Source: Beutenbergia cavernae DSM 12333 (GTDB lineage: Bacteria; Actinomycetota; Actinomycetes; Actinomycetales; Beutenbergiaceae). Taken from it: 64,000 nt of DNA. The DNA lies in NCBI RefSeq assembly GCF_000023105.1, contig NC_012669.1, positions 682,001 to 746,000 of the forward strand, written 5' to 3'. The position numbers and the translations under genes were made by a program. A model generated the notes under the pieces. That model worked only from the letters and a program-made list of their open reading frames with translations. It was not told where the DNA came from and did no database searches. Below are positions 60,383-64,000 of the stretch, piece by piece (the stretch's first letter is position 1; each line of letters opens with the position of its first letter).

Positions 60383-60447
60383 GCGATGGCAGTCGGTAGT
60401 CGCCGACCGAGCCGCGGGCGGACGCAACCCCCTTCACAGGAAACGGC

Positions 60448-60594
60448 TCACGCCGTGTCGCCCGGAGGGCAGGGCACGCAGTGCACAGGGCAGCCCTGGC
60501 ACGACGCACATGCGTACCCGGCAGCACGCACAGCGCAGCACCGCGCGTCGACGTGACCCGGGAGGCGACGAGGGTGGGAACGGGGACCTGCCAT
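60448..60594 (-). CDS. Doubtful 48-residue Cys-rich small protein
   Basis: ATG at 60592-60594 with GAGG 9 nt upstream. The predicted 48 residues have seven Cys in the pattern CC-x8-C-x2-C-x2-C-x3-C-x2-C plus three His, ending CPPGDTA, which would make a plausible zinc or metal knuckle. Against it, about a quarter of third codon positions are A or T, unlike neighbours, and all three minus-strand frames are open here. Not recognised. Confidence 0.3.
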   Translation of the reverse strand: MAGPRSHPRRLPGHVDARCCAVRAAGYACASCQGCPVHCVPCPPGDTA

Positions 60595-60622
60595 CGCCGT
60601 GGACCTCAGCCGTCGCCACCTG

Positions 60623-60654
60623 CCGTCGTCACGCCCGAGCGGGCGTGACGACGG
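60623..60654. terminator. Perfect 14-bp hairpin with GAGC loop
   Basis: CCGTCGTCACGCCC (60623-60636) and its complement (60641-60654). It lies 240 bp after the DIP1984 stop and 29 bp upstream of the small minus-strand frame; direction and role are unclear. Confidence 0.5.
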
Positions 60655-60679
60655 AGTGCCGGACCTCACGGCCGGTGAT

Positions 60680-60709
60680 TTGGGAGGGGGTGCGGGCGGC
60701 AGGTACAGT
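60680..60709 (+). promoter_or_regulatory. tRNA-Thr promoter
   Basis: TTGGGA (60680-60685), 18 bp, TACAGT (60704-60709); transcript start expected about 30 nt before the tRNA. Confidence 0.55.
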
Positions 60710-60746
60710 TGTCGCCGCTGCCCGGGCCGGCTCCCGACGGCAGCGC

Positions 60747-60819
60747 GCCGCCTTAGCTCAGTCGGCAGAGCGATTCACTCGTAATGAATAGGTCGTGGGT
60801 TCGATTCCCACAGGCGGCT
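60747..60819 (+). tRNA. tRNA-Thr (anticodon CGT)
   Basis: Cloverleaf: acceptor GCCGCCT/AGGCGGC, D arm GCTC...GAGC, anticodon stem ATTCA/TGAAT with loop CTCGTAA (anticodon CGT, reads ACG), T arm GTGGG-TTCGATT-CCCAC. CCA is not encoded. Confidence 0.97.
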
Positions 60820-60826
60820 CCCTCGA

Positions 60827-60857
60827 ACGCCCCGCACCGGTGATCCGGGCGGGGCGT
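60827..60857 (+). terminator. tRNA-Thr terminator hairpin
   Basis: ACGCCCCGC (60827-60835) pairs with GCGGGGCGT (60849-60857), with an inner CCGG/CCGG stem and a TGAT loop, 8 nt after the tRNA. Confidence 0.7.
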
Positions 60858-60904
60858 CTCGCTGCCCGGTGGCGGCGCATCGGGCGCGGGCGGCGCGACG
60901 CGAC

Positions 60905-61240
60905 CTACGCCGGGCGCGGGGCGTACATGATGACGGCGACGCCCGCCAGGCACAGGAGCGCGCCGACGACGTCCCAACGGTCCGGGCGGAAGCCGTCGAC
61001 CACCATGCCCCAGGCGAGGGAACCGACGACGAAGACACCGCCGTAGGCCGCGAGGATGCGACCGAAGTGTGCGTCGGGCTGCAGCGTGGCGAAGAAGCCG
61101 TACAGGCCGAGCGCGACGACTCCGGCGCCGATCCAGATCCAGCCCTTGTGCTCACGGACGCCTTGCCACACGAGCCAGGCGCCGCCGATCTCGAACAGGG
61201 CCGCGGCGACGAACAGGATGATGGAGCGGGTCAGCGTCAT
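60905..61240 (-). CDS. ynfA: YnfA-family membrane protein
   Basis: 111 residues from ATG at 61238-61240. Four spans with [48 protein letters not shown] and [30 protein letters not shown], characteristic of the YnfA/UPF0060 family, small transporters related to SMR exporters. Translationally coupled (ATGA) to the MerR regulator upstream. Confidence 0.95.
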   Translation of the reverse strand: MTLTRSIILFVAAALFEIGGAWLVWQGVREHKGWIWIGAGVVALGLYGFFATLQPDAHFGRILAAYGGVFVVGSLAWGMVVDGFRPDRWDVVGALLCLAGVAVIMYAPRPA

Positions 61241-61995
61241 CGGGGGTCCTCGCTGGTCGGCACCAGACGATCGAGCATCTCCCGGGCGTCGGGTGGGGCG
61301 GTGATCGTGAGGTCGAAGGTCGGTCCGTGCAGGTCGATCCGGAACGCGTAGAAGGCGCAGCACTCCTGCTCAGCGGCAGCGAGAGCGGTGATGCGCGCGA
61401 GGTGCGTGAGGGGCAGGGTCATCCGCAGGCCGTCCGGGACGTCTCGACGCTCCGATCCGGAGAGCGCGTCGTGCCACTCGGCGAGCCGTGCCTCGACGTC
61501 GCCCGAGCCGAGCGAGCACGCGAGCGGCGCCGGACTCGGCGCGACAGGCGCCTCGGGCACCACGGGCAGGGCGGGCGGGGCGGCGCGCGGCCGGTCGAGG
61601 AACGTGCAGCCGGCGTCACAGGGTTCCTCGCGATCCGGCAGCGCGTCGAGGCGGCGGATCGCCGTGGTGAGCGTCCCCCGGAGTGCGGCGAGTGCGGCGA
61701 TCCGATCGTCGACCTGCGCGGCTCGTTCGGACATCATCGGCCGGTAGCGCGCCCGGACGCTGTGGCACGGCTCCGACTCCCACGCGTCGACGAGCTCGCG
61801 CACGGACGACAACGGGAGGTCGAGGTGCTTGGCCTGGGCGATGAACGCCAGCCGGTCCAGCGCCGTCGGCTCGTACTCGCGGTACCCGTTCTCGGCACGT
61901 GCCGCGGGCAGCAGGCCCTCGGCCTCGTAGTACCTCAGCGTCGACGCCGGAACGCCGCTGCGCGCGGACACCTCGGAGATCCTCATCCCGCTCAT
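61237..61995 (-). CDS. MerR-family regulator with Cys-rich effector domain
   Basis: 252 residues from ATG at 61993-61995, 6 nt after a TACCGT box. N-terminal MerR helix-turn-helix ([26 protein letters not shown]), a dimerisation helix, and Cys in [16 protein letters not shown] and [12 protein letters not shown]. The last is a C-terminal domain seen in metal- or oxidant-responding MerR proteins. It probably activates its own operon with ynfA from the 20-bp-spaced promoter at 62002-62033. A metal or organomercurial/arsenical effector is possible but unproven. Confidence 0.9.
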   Translation of the reverse strand: MSGMRISEVSARSGVPASTLRYYEAEGLLPAARAENGYREYEPTALDRLAFIAQAKHLDLPLSSVRELVDAWESEPCHSVRARYRPMMSERAAQVDDRIAALAALRGTLTTAIRRLDALPDREEPCDAGCTFLDRPRAAPPALPVVPEAPVAPSPAPLACSLGSGDVEARLAEWHDALSGSERRDVPDGLRMTLPLTHLARITALAAAEQECCAFYAFRIDLHGPTFDLTITAPPDAREMLDRLVPTSEDPR

Positions 61996-62001
61996 CCCAG
62001 G

Positions 62002-62033
62002 ACGGTAGACCTTCAACTCGACTCGAAGGTCAA
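62002..62033 (-). promoter_or_regulatory. MerR-type promoter/operator
   Basis: On the minus strand TTGACC (62028-62033), 20 bp, TACCGT (62002-62007), then 6 nt to the merR start. The overlong spacer holds a perfect GACCTTC/GAAGGTC inverted repeat (62008-62014 and 62025-62031, 10-bp gap), the classic MerR layout. Confidence 0.85.
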
Positions 62034-62077
62034 GCCGCGGGCCGGCCAAGGAACCCTGGTCAGCGGTTTCCACGGTC

Positions 62078-62108
62078 CTGACCATTCGCAGCCCGTGTCC
62101 GGTACGCT
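62078..62108 (+). promoter_or_regulatory. Cold-shock gene promoter with long leader
   Basis: CTGACC (62078-62083), 19 bp, TACGCT (62103-62108). The transcript would carry a leader of about 125 nt, as in many cspA genes. Confidence 0.4.
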
Positions 62109-62240
62109 TGAGGGCAGTTGCAGTGCTTTGAGCGTCACATCGGCCCACTCGCGTGGGGCGTGGTTCCATCCGGAGCAGACGGCGAACACCGTGACGGCGA
62201 GTCCGACAGTCGGGCTCGTCTCGCTTTGAATGGAGTACCC

Positions 62241-62444
62241 ATGACCATCGGAACCGTGAAGTGGTTCAACGCCGAGAAGGGCTTCGGCTTCATCGCCCCC
62301 GAGGACGGCTCTGCTGACGTCTTCGCCCACTACTCGGCGATCGTCGCCGACGGCTTCCGCTCGCTGGAGGAGAACCAGCGCGTGGAGTTCGACGTCACGC
62401 AGGGCCCCAAGGGCCCGCAGGCGTCCAACATCCGGCCGCTCTGA
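62241..62444 (+). CDS. Cold-shock protein (CspA family)
   Basis: 67 residues from ATG with GGAG 5-8 nt upstream. A single OB fold with RNA-binding motifs KGFGFI (RNP1) and VFAHYSAI (RNP2). Acts as an RNA chaperone. It ends with a strong hairpin. Confidence 0.97.
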   Translation: MTIGTVKWFNAEKGFGFIAPEDGSADVFAHYSAIVADGFRSLEENQRVEFDVTQGPKGPQASNIRPL

Positions 62445-62460
62445 GCACCACCGGTCACTG

Positions 62461-62497
62461 AGCACGACGCCCCCGCCACGCGCGGGGGCGTCGTGCT
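62461..62497 (+). terminator. Terminator of the cold-shock gene
   Basis: Perfect 16-bp arms at 62461-62476 and 62482-62497 with the loop CACGC, 16 nt after the stop. Confidence 0.85.
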
Positions 62498-62557
62498 ATC
62501 CGCGCCGCGCCCCGGCAACAGACGCCTGCGCCCGGCCCAGCCCCGGAGAGGGACAGC

Positions 62558-63646
62558 GTGACCGCAGCGACCAGCACCACCGATCGACCCGATGCGCCGA
62601 CGCGACCACGCGACGCGCACGTCAACCCGTACACGGAGCTCGCCGCGCGCATCCGCGCCGAGGGCTTCCTCCGTCGCAGGTACGGCTACTACGTCCTGCG
62701 CTCCGGCGCCGTTCTCGGCCTGCTCGCGGCGACGACCGCCGCGTTCGTCGTCATCGGCGACTCCTGGTGGCAGATGGTCACCGCCGTGATCTTCGGGGTG
62801 CTGTTCACCCAGGCGGCGTTCCTGGGGCACGACGCCGCCCATCGTCAGGTGTTCGCGTCGGGTCCGCGGAACGAGTGGGCGGGCATCCTGCTCGCGAACC
62901 TCGTCGTCGGCATCAGCATCGGGTGGTGGCAGAGCAAGCACACCCGGCACCACGCGAACCCGAACAAGGTGGGGGCTGACCCGGACATCGCGCCCGGCGT
63001 CGTGGCGTTCACCGAACGGGTGGCGGACGGACGCCGGACACCGATGGGGCGGTGGCTCACGGCACGGCAGGGCTGGCTGTTCTTCCCGCTGCTGCTCCTC
63101 GAGGGCCTCAACCTGCACGTCCAGGGCGTCCGGCGGGTGCTCGCGCCGGAGCCCGTCAAGCGCCGCGGCCTGGAGATCACGCTGCTCGCCGTGCGCCTGG
63201 TCGGGTTCATGGCCCTGACCTTCTGGGTGCTCTCGCCCGGGGTGGCCTTCGCCTTCCTCGGCGTCCAGCTCGCCGTGTTCGGCGTCTACATGGGCGCGTC
63301 GTTCGCGCCGAACCACAAGGGCATGCCAGTGGTGCCGGCCGACGTCACCATCGACTTCCTCAACCGGCAGGTCCGGATGAGCCGCAACATCAGCGGCGGG
63401 GCGTTCATGGACCTGCTCATGGGTGGCCTCAACCTCCAGGCTGAGCACCACCTGTTCCCGAGCATGCCGCGCCCGAACCTGCGCCGGGTCCAGCCCATCG
63501 TCCGCGCGTACTGCGCCGAGCACGGGATCCCCTACACCGAGACGACGATCTGGCAGTCGTACGGGATCGTGATCCGGTACCTCAACGAGGTCGGCCTGCG
63601 GGCGCGCGACCCGTGGGCGTGCCCGCTCGCCACGCAGCTGCGCTGA
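62558..63646 (+). CDS. Membrane fatty acid desaturase
   Basis: 362 residues from GTG with GGAGAGG upstream. Di-iron membrane desaturase with three His boxes: GHDAAH (91-95), HTRHH (128-132) and QAEHHLFP late in the protein. Four spans in two pairs. Introduces a double bond into acyl lipids (delta-5/delta-9 class not resolvable). The neighbouring cold-shock gene fits a role in low-temperature membrane fluidity. Confidence 0.94.
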   Translation: MTAATSTTDRPDAPTRPRDAHVNPYTELAARIRAEGFLRRRYGYYVLRSGAVLGLLAATTAAFVVIGDSWWQMVTAVIFGVLFTQAAFLGHDAAHRQVFASGPRNEWAGILLANLVVGISIGWWQSKHTRHHANPNKVGADPDIAPGVVAFTERVADGRRTPMGRWLTARQGWLFFPLLLLEGLNLHVQGVRRVLAPEPVKRRGLEITLLAVRLVGFMALTFWVLSPGVAFAFLGVQLAVFGVYMGASFAPNHKGMPVVPADVTIDFLNRQVRMSRNISGGAFMDLLMGGLNLQAEHHLFPSMPRPNLRRVQPIVRAYCAEHGIPYTETTIWQSYGIVIRYLNEVGLRARDPWACPLATQLR

Positions 63647-63708
63647 CGACGCCGCACGGTATGTTCCCCGCGCGTGCCGCCGTGGGTGGTTCGCGGTAGA
63701 CAGAGGGC

Positions 63709-64000
63709 ATGTCGGTACTCCTGCGCTCGGTCGTCCTCGGGCTGGCGGCCGGTGGGCGCTCCACGCTCGCCGTCGCCGCCCCTGTCCTCGTCGCCGCCGG
63801 CCGCCGCCAGGGTGCCGGTCCCGCAGCGGCCCGGTTCGCCGCCGGAGCGGCAGTCGCGGCGGAGCTCTTCGGTGACAAGCTCCCCACGGCTCCTAGCCGC
63901 CTGGAGAGCCCGGCGTTCCTCGGCAGGCTCGTCGCCGGGGCCGTCGGCGGCCTCGCCGTGAGCCGGCTCGCCGGCCGGTCGTGGGGCGCGTCGCTGCTGC
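63709..64000 (+). CDS. DUF4126-like membrane protein (3' truncated by window edge)
   Basis: 97 residues visible from ATG at 63709 to the window end; GAGGG lies just upstream. Hydrophobic, Ala/Gly-rich, with DKLPTAPSRLESPAFLGRLVAGAVGGLAVSRLAG; the DKLPxxPSR word is typical of DUF4126-type proteins by memory. Function unknown. Confidence 0.6.
   Translation, partial: MSVLLRSVVLGLAAGGRSTLAVAAPVLVAAGRRQGAGPAAARFAAGAAVAAELFGDKLPTAPSRLESPAFLGRLVAGAVGGLAVSRLAGRSWGASLL

Larger units (their letters stand above)
60383..60746. other. Gap between the DIP1984 gene and tRNA-Thr
   Basis: 364 bp. It contains a doubtful small Cys-rich frame on the minus strand (60448-60594), a perfect 14-bp hairpin (60623-60654) and the tRNA promoter (60680-60709). 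Confidence 0.6.

Overview
The window is 64 kb of very GC-rich chromosome from an actinobacterium. The signs are near-saturated G/C third codon positions, many GTG starts, a Tad/Flp secretion block next to a DEAH helicase, Ku plus a three-domain LigD, a CUT1 sugar transporter without its own ATPase, and a tmk-holB-hydrolase-tRNA-Thr block. It fits Micrococcales, perhaps a Cellulomonas/Cellulosimicrobium-like genus; that placement is a guess from gene content. I see no prophage, insertion sequence, CRISPR array or rRNA. Most of the window is ordinary core and accessory chromosome.

Layout. 1-2.7 kb: end of an unknown gene with a strong terminator, then two related multi-span membrane proteins. 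2.9-4.6 kb: a photoreceptor phosphatase (LOV-GAF-SpoIIE). 4.9-9.9 kb: a Tad/Flp pilus operon in two blocks (CpaE-like, TadA, TadB, TadC; then a pilin-like DUF4244 protein and two TadE-like pseudopilins). 10-13.2 kb: a DEAH helicase and a winged-helix regulator. 13.5-18 kb: a 1501-residue secreted subtilase. Between regulator and subtilase lies an array of 11-bp direct repeats. 18.2-24.1 kb: STAS antagonist, DUF5701 protein, argS, and an ECF sigma / membrane anti-sigma-like / lipoprotein operon. 24.3-34.9 kb: proton pyrophosphatase, MFS exporter, Tat-secreted protein, Na+/H+ antiporter, methyltransferase, AbiEi-like protein, NUDIX hydrolase. 35-42.4 kb: DUF2871 protein and a uronate-catabolism operon (ABC importer, IclR regulator, enolase-superfamily enzyme, KduI, KduD). 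42.4-48.7 kb: small enzymes and regulators and the Ku-LigD end-joining pair. 48.7-60.4 kb: TetR/VOC pair, PAP2 phosphatase, topA, tmk, holB, a TAP-type hydrolase, and a second stand-alone LigD-type polymerase. 60.7 kb to end: tRNA-Thr(CGT), YnfA/MerR pair, cold-shock protein, fatty-acid desaturase and a truncated membrane protein.

The most unusual signals are non-coding: (1) eight or nine 11-bp phased repeats between an OmpR-type DNA-binding protein and the subtilase; (2) a two-box element (GTCCCCA boxes 37 bp apart around a small inverted repeat) in front of both halves of the Tad operon; (3) a dispersed family of palindromes sharing GGTGCG...GGTGAC arms at three gene ends; (4) a 67-bp near-perfect palindrome between two convergent genes; (5) TAnnnT boxes 6-7 nt before start codons of at least eleven genes, indicating many leaderless mRNAs.
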